From positions 434,001 through 498,000 of the forward strand of contig NW_027185566.1 in assembly GCF_040183065.1 (NCBI RefSeq): DNA of 64,000 nucleotides, read 5' to 3'. Made by a program: the position numbers and the translations under genes. The first letter of the stretch is position 1, and each line of letters begins with the position of its first letter. This document shows positions 34,070 through 43,647 of this stretch, in pieces. The notes below the pieces were generated by a model. That model ran no database searches, was not told where the DNA came from, and worked only from the letters and a program-made list of their open reading frames with translations. The DNA is from Periplaneta americana. Lineage: Eukaryota; Arthropoda; Insecta; Blattodea; Blattidae.

Positions 34070-35158
34070 ATGCATATAAACCACTTTCAAGTAGAAAATT
34101 TTAAAATCCTAACTTCTGTTCGTGCTTCTTTTCATCCTAAAAGAAACTTCATACTCGGTCATAACGGCTTTGGCAAAACCACCCTGTTAGAGGCAATTTA
34201 CACCCTGTTCACCTCGTATTCATTTTCTCGCCAGTCCGACAAAGAACTCCTAAGTCAAGAGAGCGATTATTATAACCTCAATGGCTCCGTACAAAAAGAC
34301 AAAGTAGAGTACGATTTATTTGTGAGATACGAAAAAAAAATCAATAAAAAACGCTATTTGTTAGATGGAAAAAAAATTCCTCAATATAAAATCTTGCTGG
34401 AAAACTTCCCCATCGCTTTTTTTACCCCTTTCGATATTCAAAATATCTTAGGCGAACCACAGTATCGGCGTCTTTTTTTTGATAGAATGATCAGTTATTT
34501 AAATCCAAATTATTACCAATGGCTCAAAGAGTATCAAAAAATCCTCAAAGAAAAAAATCATTTACTCAAACAACAAGACTACCAGTTGCTAGACCTGTGG
34601 AACGATAGATTGTTAGGATTAGCCCATAAAATCATTCAAGAAAGGCTCAAGTATATTCAGCATTTTAACAATATTCATCAGCAAAAATACTTTGTTCAGC
34701 CAGAATTTTTGTCCTCCATCGTTTGGAAATACAAAGGAGCTTGTACCTTAGAAGATTTAAATTTATTAATGCAATCAAAACTTATGGATGAAAAAAGGCG
34801 TCAAATTTCGCTCTGGGGACCCCATAGAGACGACTTTTTAATACTGGATAGCATAACGGGCAAACAGGTCAGACAACGCTTCTCTCTGGGGCAAATTAAG
34901 TGGATGTCGTTTTATCTCAAACTTTTAGAAATCTACTTAATGAACCAAGAACTAGCAACTCTACCCCCATTTTTAGTGGATGATGCTTTTTCAGAGCTAG
35001 ATAGCACCAATCAAGCAATTTTACTGGGGGTGCTTCAAGATCTTCCCAATCAAATATTTTCCACTTCTAGCCAAGATAATTTGGAATTTTTTAAAAAAGA
35101 TGAAGAACAAGTCTTTTTCTTTAAAGAAAAAGGTCGACTTGTATCTAAAATAGAGTAA
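34070..35158 (+). CDS. recF: DNA replication and repair protein RecF
   Basis: 362 residues, normal RecF length. It has the N-terminal MHINHFQVENFKIL, Walker A GHNGFGKTTLLEAIY, the ABC-type signature region RFSLGQIKWMSFYLKLLEI, Walker B PPFLVDDAFSELD and an end segment QIFSTSSQDNLEFF. RecF is an SMC-like ATPase that helps load RecA at single-strand gaps. The Walker A is GHNGFGKT where most family members have GxNGxGKT, fully compatible. It is not beside dnaN, dnaA or gyrB, unlike the common arrangement. Confidence 0.94.
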   Translation: MHINHFQVENFKILTSVRASFHPKRNFILGHNGFGKTTLLEAIYTLFTSYSFSRQSDKELLSQESDYYNLNGSVQKDKVEYDLFVRYEKKINKKRYLLDGKKIPQYKILLENFPIAFFTPFDIQNILGEPQYRRLFFDRMISYLNPNYYQWLKEYQKILKEKNHLLKQQDYQLLDLWNDRLLGLAHKIIQERLKYIQHFNNIHQQKYFVQPEFLSSIVWKYKGACTLEDLNLLMQSKLMDEKRRQISLWGPHRDDFLILDSITGKQVRQRFSLGQIKWMSFYLKLLEIYLMNQELATLPPFLVDDAFSELDSTNQAILLGVLQDLPNQIFSTSSQDNLEFFKKDEEQVFFFKEKGRLVSKIE

Positions 35159-35165
35159 AAAATAT

Positions 35166-35193
35166 TAAATTTTTTCCACTATATTTACGATAC
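35166..35193 (+). promoter_or_regulatory. Possible sigma-28 promoter of the chemotaxis gene
   Basis: TAAA (35166-35169) and TACGATAC (35186-35193) are 16 bases apart, resembling TAAA-N15/16-GCCGATAA used by flagellar sigma factor FliA. Located 37 bases before the chemoreceptor ATG. Partial match. Confidence 0.35.
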
Positions 35194-35229
35194 TAACAAA
35201 GAGTATATTTTAATCACCTTGGAGGGACT

Positions 35230-37527
35230 ATGGCAAAAGTGGCAGAACCAGGTCAAAAACGCATCAAAAAACGGAAAATTCGTTCTATGAAGTTCTTCAT
35301 CTTGGTAGCAGGGCTTATAGCAACTGCATTACTAGGATTAGGACTAGGAACATTATCCTTTTTTACATCCAAAACTCAAGAACAAAAACAATTATTTGAC
35401 AGTTATAGTAAAAGATTACAACTTTATACAGATTCCCTTTACGCAAGATATAAAGAAATAAGTGCAAACTTAGAAATAGAATTTCAACAAAATAGTACCC
35501 ATTTCTCTACTTTGCTCCCCAGAATATCCTACCGTTCCAGAAATGATGGTTTTGGTAGATTGGAAGATTTTGTTATGGACGACACTGCCAGTCTCCAAAA
35601 AAAATATACCGTAGACTTTTTTGCCGTATTAAACAGCAATATCGCTGTTTTTCAAAGAGGTTCTTCCAAAATAACAAGACAAAATGTAGAACTAATAGCC
35701 AATGATCCTAATGCCCTAAGTGGAAATACTTCTGGTTTTTTTAAAACTCACGACAACGAAGGAAAATTGATACAGGTAGGTTATGTAAAAACAGAACGAT
35801 GGACTTATTTTGTACTCCTCAGATTTAAAACTGGTGCTAATACAGGAGTTAACGAATCAGCAGCCCTCTTTAATATAGAAAACAATCCTGATAACTATTT
35901 ATTTGTTGTAGCAGCACAAGACTCACCAGTATCTCTGGACGATTTTAGAGATAGTAATTCCGCTATAAAAAGACAAACTTTACTTTTAGACCCCACAGAT
36001 ACAGGAAAACAAATCACTAATAGTGTCTATTCCAGTTTGGTTAAAACGGTTGACAACCCTATTAACACTTTGCAATCTAAATATGGTGCTAAAGATGTTA
36101 ATGTAAAAGTTAGAAATATTGGATTTACAGAGCTGGATTATAGAAATTCGGATCGCTATATGTTTGTTAGTACTATCCCAGAAATGAACTGGATGGTCGT
36201 TTTATCCGTTACAAAAGCTACAATTAATAGAATTTTTCTCAAAACTGCCCTTACCCTTTCTTTACAGGGGGTCGTTTTAGTTCTTATTTTATTTACTATT
36301 CCTTTATTCATTTATGCTATCAGTATAGGAAATAGAATGGAAAAAATTAGTTATGGAATTCAGGATATTGCTGAAGGAGAAGGAGATTTGACTAAGCAAT
36401 TGTCTATACCTGTAAAATACGAATTAGGGATGATGCAAGCTTACTTTAACAGATTTATTCAAAAATTGGCATCATTGATCAACAATGTTAAAGAAATGGT
36501 AGATGAAGGGGAAAAGCATTTGGTTTTAGATAAGCCTAAATTTTTGAGTTTAGCTGACGAATCTAAAAGAAATCTCACTTCTTTTAGGGAGATTGAAGAA
36601 GGATTGGTGACTATTTCTAATGCCGTAGGTCAAACAGATACTTCTATTCAGACAATGGTAAGAAATGTTGGATTTGTCAATGAAAAATTCCAACAACAAA
36701 CTCAAGTTAGTAACGAGACAAATACAAACTTAGGAAAAGTTATGAACTTGTTGGAAGAACAAGGAAGTTTAAACATTCGAGCCAAAAATATTGTAAAAAA
36801 CCTTCAAACTATTACTGATACCTCTTTTGATGCCAATACTCAACTCATTGTACAAGTTAAAAATATCGAAGAATCTTCTCAAACGATTTCCGAAGTTGTT
36901 GAAATTATTACCAATGTTGCCGAACAAACAAACCTATTGGCTATGAATGCCGCTATTGAAGCTGCTCATGCGGGAGAATATGGAAAAGGTTTTGCCGTTG
37001 TTGCCGAAGAAATTAGGAAACTAGCCGAAAATGCAACCTTTAATGCTAATCAGATTTCTAAATTGTTGAGTGACGTTACTCAACAAATTTCTGAAACTTC
37101 TCTACAAGGGGAATCCACATTGAAAAATCTGGAAAATATGAAAGTTATTGTAGGACAAACATTAGAAATTAATGATCGATTAAAAAATTCCAATGAGGCT
37201 CAAAAAGATTCCGCTACTGCTATGAGAGAATCTATGAGAGATTTTTTACAAGTATCAGAGCAAATTTCTAATAGTATTATTGAACAAGGTTCTTCTGCCG
37301 TAGAAGTTATAGGAAATGTAAAAAACCTCAATGAAACATCTTCTAGTGTCTTAAGGCTAACCACAGAACGTAGAGAGCAAGTAGAACGTAGTGATGCTAC
37401 TATACAGAGTTTGACTGCAGATATTGACTTTTTGTTGTCATCTATTGAAAATATTAAAGTAACTCTATCTCACTTCAAAACGACTCCATCCACAGAAAAA
37501 GAAGTGGAAACCGTTGCGGGTAAATAA
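35230..37527 (+). CDS. Methyl-accepting chemotaxis protein
   Basis: 765 residues. A first membrane helix is at about 20-44. A large periplasmic ligand domain, probably of the double-Cache type, spans about 45-335, and a second helix lies at about 337-362. A HAMP-like region follows ([25 protein letters not shown]), then the coiled-coil signalling domain with the conserved hairpin tip [45 protein letters not shown]. It controls CheA kinase activity in response to an unknown ligand. No C-terminal CheR-tether pentapeptide is seen. TTGGAGGG precedes the ATG. A 240-residue partner gene follows and is probably co-transcribed. Confidence 0.96.
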   Translation: MAKVAEPGQKRIKKRKIRSMKFFILVAGLIATALLGLGLGTLSFFTSKTQEQKQLFDSYSKRLQLYTDSLYARYKEISANLEIEFQQNSTHFSTLLPRISYRSRNDGFGRLEDFVMDDTASLQKKYTVDFFAVLNSNIAVFQRGSSKITRQNVELIANDPNALSGNTSGFFKTHDNEGKLIQVGYVKTERWTYFVLLRFKTGANTGVNESAALFNIENNPDNYLFVVAAQDSPVSLDDFRDSNSAIKRQTLLLDPTDTGKQITNSVYSSLVKTVDNPINTLQSKYGAKDVNVKVRNIGFTELDYRNSDRYMFVSTIPEMNWMVVLSVTKATINRIFLKTALTLSLQGVVLVLILFTIPLFIYAISIGNRMEKISYGIQDIAEGEGDLTKQLSIPVKYELGMMQAYFNRFIQKLASLINNVKEMVDEGEKHLVLDKPKFLSLADESKRNLTSFREIEEGLVTISNAVGQTDTSIQTMVRNVGFVNEKFQQQTQVSNETNTNLGKVMNLLEEQGSLNIRAKNIVKNLQTITDTSFDANTQLIVQVKNIEESSQTISEVVEIITNVAEQTNLLAMNAAIEAAHAGEYGKGFAVVAEEIRKLAENATFNANQISKLLSDVTQQISETSLQGESTLKNLENMKVIVGQTLEINDRLKNSNEAQKDSATAMRESMRDFLQVSEQISNSIIEQGSSAVEVIGNVKNLNETSSSVLRLTTERREQVERSDATIQSLTADIDFLLSSIENIKVTLSHFKTTPSTEKEVETVAGK

Positions 37528-37566
37528 TATAAAATTAAATTTTAACAGATCAGGAGGTTAAAATAT

Positions 37567-38289
37567 ATGGGTTTTTTTTCGGATAATAAGATGTCTCCAG
37601 AAGATATAGATCTTGCTCTCAACAAAATTACAAAAATGTATGCCACTTATACAGAAAAATATGGTACAAGGTTTTTCAATTATAACGAATTTAGAAACCG
37701 TTATTTGGATGCTCTCAAGAAAAAAATTAATATGACCATTTTTTTTAAGGCAGAAATTGATTACTTACAAAAACAGGAGTCAGCTGCACAGGAATATCTT
37801 TTGTTGTTGCGTGATGAACATGGTAACGAAACTGAAGGAGTTCTAGATAAAACAATCAATAACATTATTGCACAAACAGATGGATATCCTGAAATAGATG
37901 AAATGAATGACAGAGCTAATATAGAGATCAAAAGACTCGTGGGAGTTTGTCGTCTTATATACCCAGAACTTTCTAATTTAAATATTTACATACCCGTGGA
38001 AAAAAGCACTCTCTACCACCAAGCTAATAAATCTATTCAAGATGTAGTAAATGAACCTTATGGATTTCTCTATAAAAGTTATCTAGAAGCATTGAATAAT
38101 GACTTTATGGCTCCTAGCCAATTGGATGCTATCGGTCAAAAATTAATCAAAGAACTAGGTATGTCTTTACAAACGGTTTTAGGTATACTCCGACTAACTG
38201 ATCCAGTTAAAGCAGGACATATGGTAGAATATATCTCCAAAGTTATCGTCGATTTTAGACTGGATATCTTCAAACCCATTTCTCACTAA
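37567..38289 (+). CDS. Hypothetical cytoplasmic protein downstream of the chemoreceptor
   Basis: 240 residues, soluble, largely helical, with no signal or membrane segment. It starts MGFFSDNKMSPEDIDLALNKITKMYATYTEKYG and has a central acidic-basic helical stretch (DEMNDRANIEIKRLVGVCRLIYPELSNLNIYIPVEK). A strong CAGGAGG site precedes the ATG, 39 bases after the chemoreceptor stop, suggesting one operon. I do not recognise a domain. A role linked to chemotaxis is inferred only from position. Confidence 0.6.
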   Translation: MGFFSDNKMSPEDIDLALNKITKMYATYTEKYGTRFFNYNEFRNRYLDALKKKINMTIFFKAEIDYLQKQESAAQEYLLLLRDEHGNETEGVLDKTINNIIAQTDGYPEIDEMNDRANIEIKRLVGVCRLIYPELSNLNIYIPVEKSTLYHQANKSIQDVVNEPYGFLYKSYLEALNNDFMAPSQLDAIGQKLIKELGMSLQTVLGILRLTDPVKAGHMVEYISKVIVDFRLDIFKPISH

Positions 38290-38316
38290 ATTAAAATTCT
38301 CGTTCCCAGTTAAAAC

Positions 38317-38352
38317 AGGGGTGGGCCCTTTTAAGCCCTACCCCTCATATTT
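38317..38352 (+). terminator. Hairpin terminator between convergent operons
   Basis: AGGGGTGGGC (38317-38326) pairs with GCCCTACCCCT (38335-38345) with one bulged base, followed by a T tract (to 38352). It overlaps the last codons of fabF on the other strand, so it can serve the chemoreceptor unit and possibly both strands. Confidence 0.75.
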
Positions 38353-39588
38353 TTTAAATACTAATGTACAGTTATGTCCACCAAATCCAAAAGAATTAGA
38401 GATGGCATGTTGAACATCATACTTAATAGCCGTATTAGGTACATAATCTAGGTCACATTCAGGATCAGGGTTTTTTAAGTTTACCGTAGGATGGATAACT
38501 CCCGTCATTAATGTTTTTATTACTGCAATAGCCTCAATTCCACCAGCAGCACCCAACAAGTGACCAGAAAGGGATTTTGTAGAATTGATTTTCAACTGAT
38601 AGGCATAGTCTCCAAAAACTTTTTTAAGTGTTTTTGTTTCCGCTAAATCCCCTAATGGAGTACTCGTTCCATGCGCATTGACATACTGAATATCTTTTTG
38701 GGTGATTCCAGAAGTTCTCAAAGCCATTTCTACAGATAAAGCGGCTCCTTTACCCTCAGGGTGAGGAGCGGTAATATGATAAGCATCACCACTCATTCCG
38801 CCTCCTAGAATTTCTGCAAGAATAGGAACAGCTCTTTTTTTGGCAGAAGCAAGAGATTCAATGACTAATATCCCTGCTCCTTCTCCTAACACAAAACCAT
38901 TACGGTTTTTATCCCAAGGTCTTGAAGCAGTGGCAGGATCTGGGTTGGTACTGAGTGCCTGAGCACTGGAAAAACCACCAAATGTCAATAAAGTAACCGT
39001 TCCCTCTGTTCCACCAGTAACTATCGCATCTGCCTCGCCTCTTCTGATACTATGGTAAGCATTTAAAATAGCATGATTACTAGTGGCACAAGCTGTAGCA
39101 ACACTAAAATTAGGTCCCATATACCCATATTTAATAGAAATTAATCCAGCGGCCATATCCGTAATAACTCGAGGAATCAGAAAAGGAGAAACAACATCTT
39201 TTTCTAGAAGAGAAGTCATATTTTCCTCAAATCCTCTGATTCCTCCAATTCCAGAACCAACAACAACTCCAATTCTTTCTTTAGGAATCCCACTTTCTTC
39301 CAATTTTGCCTGTGTAATAGCTTCGTGAGAAGCGGCAATGGCATAATGGGAAAAGTCATCGTTCCTTCTGATAAGTTTTTTATCTAAAAAATCCTCTGCG
39401 TTGAAATTTTTTATTTCTCCAGCTACATGAACATTAAATCCATGACCTGCTGGGTCACATTTTGTAATCGGTCCAATCCCCGACCTCCCTTGAACAGCAT
39501 TATCCCAAAAACTTTCTACTGTATTTCCCAAGGGGGTAATGGCTCCCATACCTGTAACAACAACTCTTTGATCATCTGATAATGACAT
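38338..39588 (-). CDS. fabF: 3-oxoacyl-[acyl-carrier-protein] synthase II
   Basis: 416 residues. VVVTGMGAITPLGN at the N-terminus, the nucleophile motif VATACATSNHAI, and the two catalytic histidines in NAHGTSTPLGD and STKSLSGHLLGAAGG are all present, with the C-terminal SNSFGFGGHN. It elongates acyl-ACP with malonyl-ACP. AGGAGG precedes the ATG. It is the last gene of the fab operon and directly follows fabG with only 9 intervening bases; the acpP gene usually found there is missing. Confidence 0.97.
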   Translation of the reverse strand: MSLSDDQRVVVTGMGAITPLGNTVESFWDNAVQGRSGIGPITKCDPAGHGFNVHVAGEIKNFNAEDFLDKKLIRRNDDFSHYAIAASHEAITQAKLEESGIPKERIGVVVGSGIGGIRGFEENMTSLLEKDVVSPFLIPRVITDMAAGLISIKYGYMGPNFSVATACATSNHAILNAYHSIRRGEADAIVTGGTEGTVTLLTFGGFSSAQALSTNPDPATASRPWDKNRNGFVLGEGAGILVIESLASAKKRAVPILAEILGGGMSGDAYHITAPHPEGKGAALSVEMALRTSGITQKDIQYVNAHGTSTPLGDLAETKTLKKVFGDYAYQLKINSTKSLSGHLLGAAGGIEAIAVIKTLMTGVIHPTVNLKNPDPECDLDYVPNTAIKYDVQHAISNSFGFGGHNCTLVFKKYEG

Positions 39589-39597
39589 ATTTTCCTC

Positions 39598-40335
39598 CTA
39601 TATCATTCCACCATCAACTACAATAGCCTGAGCTGTAATAAACCGAGACATATCCGAAGCTAAAAATAATGCTGTATTGGCAATATCTTCTGGTGTTCCT
39701 AATTTTTGTAACGGGATTTGTTTGATCATTTCTGTTCTGATATTTTCTGGAATAGCTTGAGTCATATCTGTATCTATAAATCCAGGAGCAATAGCATTAA
39801 CACGGATATTTCGCTGAGCATATTCTCTAGCTAGAGTTTTAGTTAAAGCAATAACGGCTCCTTTACTTGCAGAATAATTAGCCTGACCTGCGTTTCCACG
39901 AATACCAATAATGGACGCCATATTGATAATATTACCATATCTTTGTTTCATCATAACACTAATAGCAGCCTGAGCACAGTTGTAAACTCCTTTGAGATTA
40001 ATAGAAATCACATCATCCCAATCTTGTTCGGACATTCTAATAAATAGATTGTCTTTAGTAATACCAGCATTATTGACTAATACATCTATTTTTCCAAATT
40101 TTTCAACCGTTTTTGCTATAAGATTTTTGGCATCCTCATGTTCTTTAACATTACAGGTAACCCCAAACACTGTTCCAAAACCAGAAAGTTCCTGTGCCGT
40201 AGACTGAGTAATATCTTCTTTGGATCCACTCACAACAACTTTAGATCCACATGCAAGAAATGCCTTAGCAACTTCTTTTCCAATACCTCTTGTAGACCCA
40301 GTAACAACAACAACTTTGTCTTTTAAATCTTTCAT
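39598..40335 (-). CDS. fabG: 3-oxoacyl-[acyl-carrier-protein] reductase
   Basis: 245 residues, classical short-chain dehydrogenase. It has the NADP-binding VTGSTRGIGKEVA, NNAGITKD, the catalytic serine in NMASIIGIRGN, YSASKGAV with the Tyr and Lys, and PGFIDTDMT. It reduces 3-oxoacyl-ACP in fatty acid elongation. Its length equals the family norm. It begins 1 base after the stop of fabD and is part of rpmF-plsX-fabH-fabD-fabG-fabF. Confidence 0.96.
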   Translation of the reverse strand: MKDLKDKVVVVTGSTRGIGKEVAKAFLACGSKVVVSGSKEDITQSTAQELSGFGTVFGVTCNVKEHEDAKNLIAKTVEKFGKIDVLVNNAGITKDNLFIRMSEQDWDDVISINLKGVYNCAQAAISVMMKQRYGNIINMASIIGIRGNAGQANYSASKGAVIALTKTLAREYAQRNIRVNAIAPGFIDTDMTQAIPENIRTEMIKQIPLQKLGTPEDIANTALFLASDMSRFITAQAIVVDGGMI

Positions 40336-40336
40336 A

Positions 40337-41257
40337 CTAGCCTAGCTCCTTAGTTATATTTTTTATATCCTCTGGGGTTTGTACCCCTAAAACTCTCACA
40401 TTCTTATCAATTTTTTTGACTAATCCTTGCAAAACCTTTCCAGGACCAACCTCCACAAAAGTATCCAGACCATCTAGTATCATATTTTTTATAGATTGTG
40501 TGAATAAAACTCCGCTATAAACTTGCTGTATAAGGGAGTTTTTCTCTTGTCCATAAATAATTTTTTGGGTACTGACATTGCTGTACAAAGGAATTTGTGA
40601 ATCCGAAAATTGGATATGGCTAAGTGCTTGTTCCAGTTTGAGAGCCGCTTCTTTCATATACGGAGAATGAAAAGCCCCAGAAACAGGAAGCATAATCAAT
40701 TTTCCAGCCTGTTCTTCAATAATCGTCTGAATTTCGCCAATACGAGATTTTAATCCAGAAATAACCACTTGACCTGGACAATTGTCATTGGCAACAAAAA
40801 CCTCATTTTGCCCATATGTTTCCAAAATTTTCCCCAAATCAGGTATTGATAATCTTAGCACAGCAGCCATACCGTAATCTCCACGAGAAGACTCCGACAT
40901 AAATATCCCTCTTTTTCGCACTAAATCAATGGCATCTTTAAAATCCAATCTTTGACTAGCAACATATGCAGAGTACTCCCCCAAAGAATGACCTATAACA
41001 GAAAAATTTTTAATTTGTAGTTCTTGGGTTAAAATAGACCATAATGCTACAGAATGAGTTAAAATAGCAGGTTGTGTGTTTTGTGTTTGTTTCAACTCTT
41101 CTTCAGGACCAAAAAACATAAGTTTAGACAGATCAAATTCAAGAATTTCATCTGCTTGAGTAAAGTATTTTTTGGCATCTGAACAAGTATCAAAAAGATC
41201 TCCACCCATTCCAACATACTGTGATCCTTGACCTGGAAACATAAATGCTATTTTCAT
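40337..41257 (-). CDS. fabD: Malonyl-CoA:ACP transacylase
   Basis: 306 residues starting MKIAFMFPGQGSQYVGMG, the canonical FabD N-terminus. The nucleophile motif is IGHSLGEYSA, the partner histidine is in PVSGAFHSPYM, and VGPGKVLQGLVKK closes the domain. It transfers malonyl groups to ACP. The start at 41257 fits the family and follows a GGGGG-containing ribosome binding site; a frame extending to 41314 overlaps fabH and is not expected. There are 13 bases between fabH and this ATG. Confidence 0.95.
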   Translation of the reverse strand: MKIAFMFPGQGSQYVGMGGDLFDTCSDAKKYFTQADEILEFDLSKLMFFGPEEELKQTQNTQPAILTHSVALWSILTQELQIKNFSVIGHSLGEYSAYVASQRLDFKDAIDLVRKRGIFMSESSRGDYGMAAVLRLSIPDLGKILETYGQNEVFVANDNCPGQVVISGLKSRIGEIQTIIEEQAGKLIMLPVSGAFHSPYMKEAALKLEQALSHIQFSDSQIPLYSNVSTQKIIYGQEKNSLIQQVYSGVLFTQSIKNMILDGLDTFVEVGPGKVLQGLVKKIDKNVRVLGVQTPEDIKNITKELG

Positions 41258-41270
41258 ATAGTTATACCCC

Positions 41271-42236
41271 CTAATATTTAATAACGACAGAACCCCAAGA
41301 AAGACCGGCTCCAAAAGCAGTTAACGCTAAAATATCTCCTCTTTGGATTGTACCATTACGAATAGCCATATCTAGAGCAATGCCTACGGTGGATCCAGAC
41401 GTATTTCCATGTTCTGCAACAGTGTTCACTAGTTTATCCATGGGTAAGTCTAACTGTTTTACAACGGAATTCATAATTCGAATATTGGCTTGGTGAGGAA
41501 TAACAAAATGAATATCAGATGGTTGAAGATGAGCATTTTGTATAGCTAGTAAAATACTCTCCGACATTTTACGAACCGCTAAACGGTAAATCTCTGGTCC
41601 ATTCATTTTTATATAAGGATGATTCATGTCTTTATCTTGCGATAAATCATTCTCTACATACAAAAATTCATACGGTTCATAAGGATTACCGCCCCAATCA
41701 AATCCTAAAAAATGTTCTTCTTGGTGAGCGGACAAAACAAAAGCACTTGCACCATCTCCAAATAGAATACAAGTACCTCTATCATTATAGTTTAATATTC
41801 GAGACATAACATCTCCAGCAATAACCAAAATATGTTTAGCAATACCAGTACGGACAAACTGAGCTCCCATAATCATACCATAAAGATAAGAAGAACAGGC
41901 TATTTCAAAATCAAAAGCAGGAATTCCAATACGACAACCCAATTTTTTCTGAACAAAACACGCTGTGGCTGGAAATAACATATCAGGTGTGGAAGTACCA
42001 ACCATAATCATATCAATATCTTCTGGTTGAAGACCCGCATCCAAAATGGCCTTTTTCCCAGCTTCTGTACACAAATCTGAAGTTAACTGCTGCTCGGCAG
42101 CAACACGACGCTCCTTGATTCCTGTCATTTTAGTAATCCACTCGTCATTTGTGTCTACCATTAATTCTAAATCTTGATTAGTAATTACTTTTTCTGGTAA
42201 ATAATAACCAGTCCCTTGTAATTTTACTCCTACCAT
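41271..42236 (-). CDS. fabH: 3-oxoacyl-[acyl-carrier-protein] synthase III
   Basis: 321 residues. N-terminal YYLPEKVITNQDLE, DEWITKMTGIKERR, the catalytic cysteine in FEIACSSYLYG, the histidine in FVIPHQANIRIM and the asparagine in AEHGNTSGSTVGIAL form the FabH triad. The cysteine context (ACSSYLYG) differs slightly from the common ACAG/ACSGF. It condenses acetyl-CoA, or a branched acyl-CoA, with malonyl-ACP to start fatty acid synthesis. Located between plsX and fabD. Confidence 0.96.
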   Translation of the reverse strand: MVGVKLQGTGYYLPEKVITNQDLELMVDTNDEWITKMTGIKERRVAAEQQLTSDLCTEAGKKAILDAGLQPEDIDMIMVGTSTPDMLFPATACFVQKKLGCRIGIPAFDFEIACSSYLYGMIMGAQFVRTGIAKHILVIAGDVMSRILNYNDRGTCILFGDGASAFVLSAHQEEHFLGFDWGGNPYEPYEFLYVENDLSQDKDMNHPYIKMNGPEIYRLAVRKMSESILLAIQNAHLQPSDIHFVIPHQANIRIMNSVVKQLDLPMDKLVNTVAEHGNTSGSTVGIALDMAIRNGTIQRGDILALTAFGAGLSWGSVVIKY

Positions 42237-42243
42237 AATACCC

Positions 42244-43272
42244 TCATTTTTGAAATTGTTGTGCCCATTTAGCTTTCCTCTTCATATAAGCAGGAAGTTT
42301 TTCGGTGGTGCCTGTAAGTTGAGATGTTATTAGTTTTAAAGCACCCAATAACGCTTTATTAGATGTTCTACCATGTCCCAAAAAAACCATCTTTTTTAGC
42401 CCTAATAAGGGAGCTGCTCCTACTTGAGAATAATGAAAATTCTCCTTTAAGAAAGATAATATATTTTCCAAAGGATTAGTTGTATTTTCCAGTTTTTTTC
42501 TCTCGTGAGGATAATGATTTTGTAAAAATGTAAAGATATAACTTAAAAATCCTTCCCAAGATTTGAGTAATATATTTCCAGTATAAGCATCTGTAACAAA
42601 TATATTGGTTTGGCTTTTAAAAATATCAAACCCTTCAACAAAACCTACATAATCCCTTGGAATAGATTTTTTTAAAAAACGATCCGTCCTTTTTAAAGTT
42701 AAAGGACCTTTGTATCTTTCTTTTCCTACATTTAAAAGACCTATAAGGGGCTTTATTTCTGGGAAAATTTTTCCGTAATACTCCTTTCCCAAATAAACTA
42801 ATTCCAAAATCCTATCTTCATCAAAATCAAAAGAAGCTCCAGCGTCTAACAGAAGTGCAAAATCATTGGGTCTAGGCAATAATATACCCGCAGCAGGAAA
42901 AGAAACACCTCTTCTCAAGCCAATAATTTCTTTAGCAAGAACCAATAAAGCCCCACTATTTCCAGGAGAAAAAAAAGTTTCTATTTTCCCAGATTTTAAA
43001 GCATTTAGTCCTTGAACAAGAGCAGAATGGGGACGGTTAAAAACAAAAGAGCGAGATGGGACATCTTCCATCTTCACATCACCATCCGTGTAGATAAGCT
43101 CACAGCGATCTGGGAGATTAAAATAAGTCTGTAAAAAAATCTTCTGCGAAGCTCTCTCTACAAAAACAAGGAGTTGAACATTCTCATTCTCTTGTAAAAA
43201 TAGCAGAATAGAAGAAAAAAGGGTAATAGAGTCTTTTTCAGCAGAAGACAAATCGACTCCAATCCTAATCAA
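42244..43272 (-). CDS. plsX: Phosphate acyltransferase PlsX
   Basis: 342 residues. It starts MIRIGVDLSSAEKDS, a variation on the family's ...DxMGGD start, and continues with SPGNSGALLVLAKEIIGLRRGVSFPAAGILLP, LLDAGASFDFD, KPLIGLLNVG, GFVEGFDIF...FVTDAYTGNILLKSWEG and GAAPLLGLKKMVFLGHGRTSNKALLGAL. PlsX converts acyl-ACP to acyl phosphate, feeding PlsY. The usual DAMGGD is replaced by DLSSAE, so the N-terminal motif is divergent while the later motifs are kept. It lies between rpmF and fabH, the common arrangement. Confidence 0.92.
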   Translation of the reverse strand: MIRIGVDLSSAEKDSITLFSSILLFLQENENVQLLVFVERASQKIFLQTYFNLPDRCELIYTDGDVKMEDVPSRSFVFNRPHSALVQGLNALKSGKIETFFSPGNSGALLVLAKEIIGLRRGVSFPAAGILLPRPNDFALLLDAGASFDFDEDRILELVYLGKEYYGKIFPEIKPLIGLLNVGKERYKGPLTLKRTDRFLKKSIPRDYVGFVEGFDIFKSQTNIFVTDAYTGNILLKSWEGFLSYIFTFLQNHYPHERKKLENTTNPLENILSFLKENFHYSQVGAAPLLGLKKMVFLGHGRTSNKALLGALKLITSQLTGTTEKLPAYMKRKAKWAQQFQK

Positions 43273-43284
43273 AGAATTACCCTA

Positions 43285-43491
43285 TTAAATAAATTTGTAC
43301 TTATGACTAAATCGAGCCACGTCTAAAATGGTTTTGTCTTTATAAAAACCACATTTCAAACATACACGATGAGATTGTTTTGAAACACCACAACTAGGAC
43401 ATTTAGATAAATTTTTGAAAGTAATTTTCATATTAGCTGCTTTTCTCATCTTGCTTCTAGATTTAGATTTTTTATTCTTATGGACAGCCAT
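43285..43491 (-). CDS. rpmF: 50S ribosomal protein L32
   Basis: 68 residues. MAVHKNKKSKSRSKMRKAAN is a typical L32 start, and CPSCGVSKQSHRVCLKCGFYK supplies a four-cysteine zinc site. GGGAGA precedes the ATG. It heads the fatty acid operon, a conserved linkage between ribosome synthesis and lipid synthesis; the DUF177 gene that often precedes rpmF is not present. Confidence 0.95.
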   Translation of the reverse strand: MAVHKNKKSKSRSKMRKAANMKITFKNLSKCPSCGVSKQSHRVCLKCGFYKDKTILDVARFSHKYKFI

Positions 43492-43647
43492 AGCATCTCC
43501 CTTTTCTTAATCAAGTTTGGTAAAATATATGTATAATCTACAAAAAAACAAAGAATTTTTCATTTTTATCCGAAGGTGAATATTTAAGTTTTTATTTTTC
43601 CTCCTTTTTTAGTATATTTTCTGCCTAGAACATTGAGGAGCATGTGT

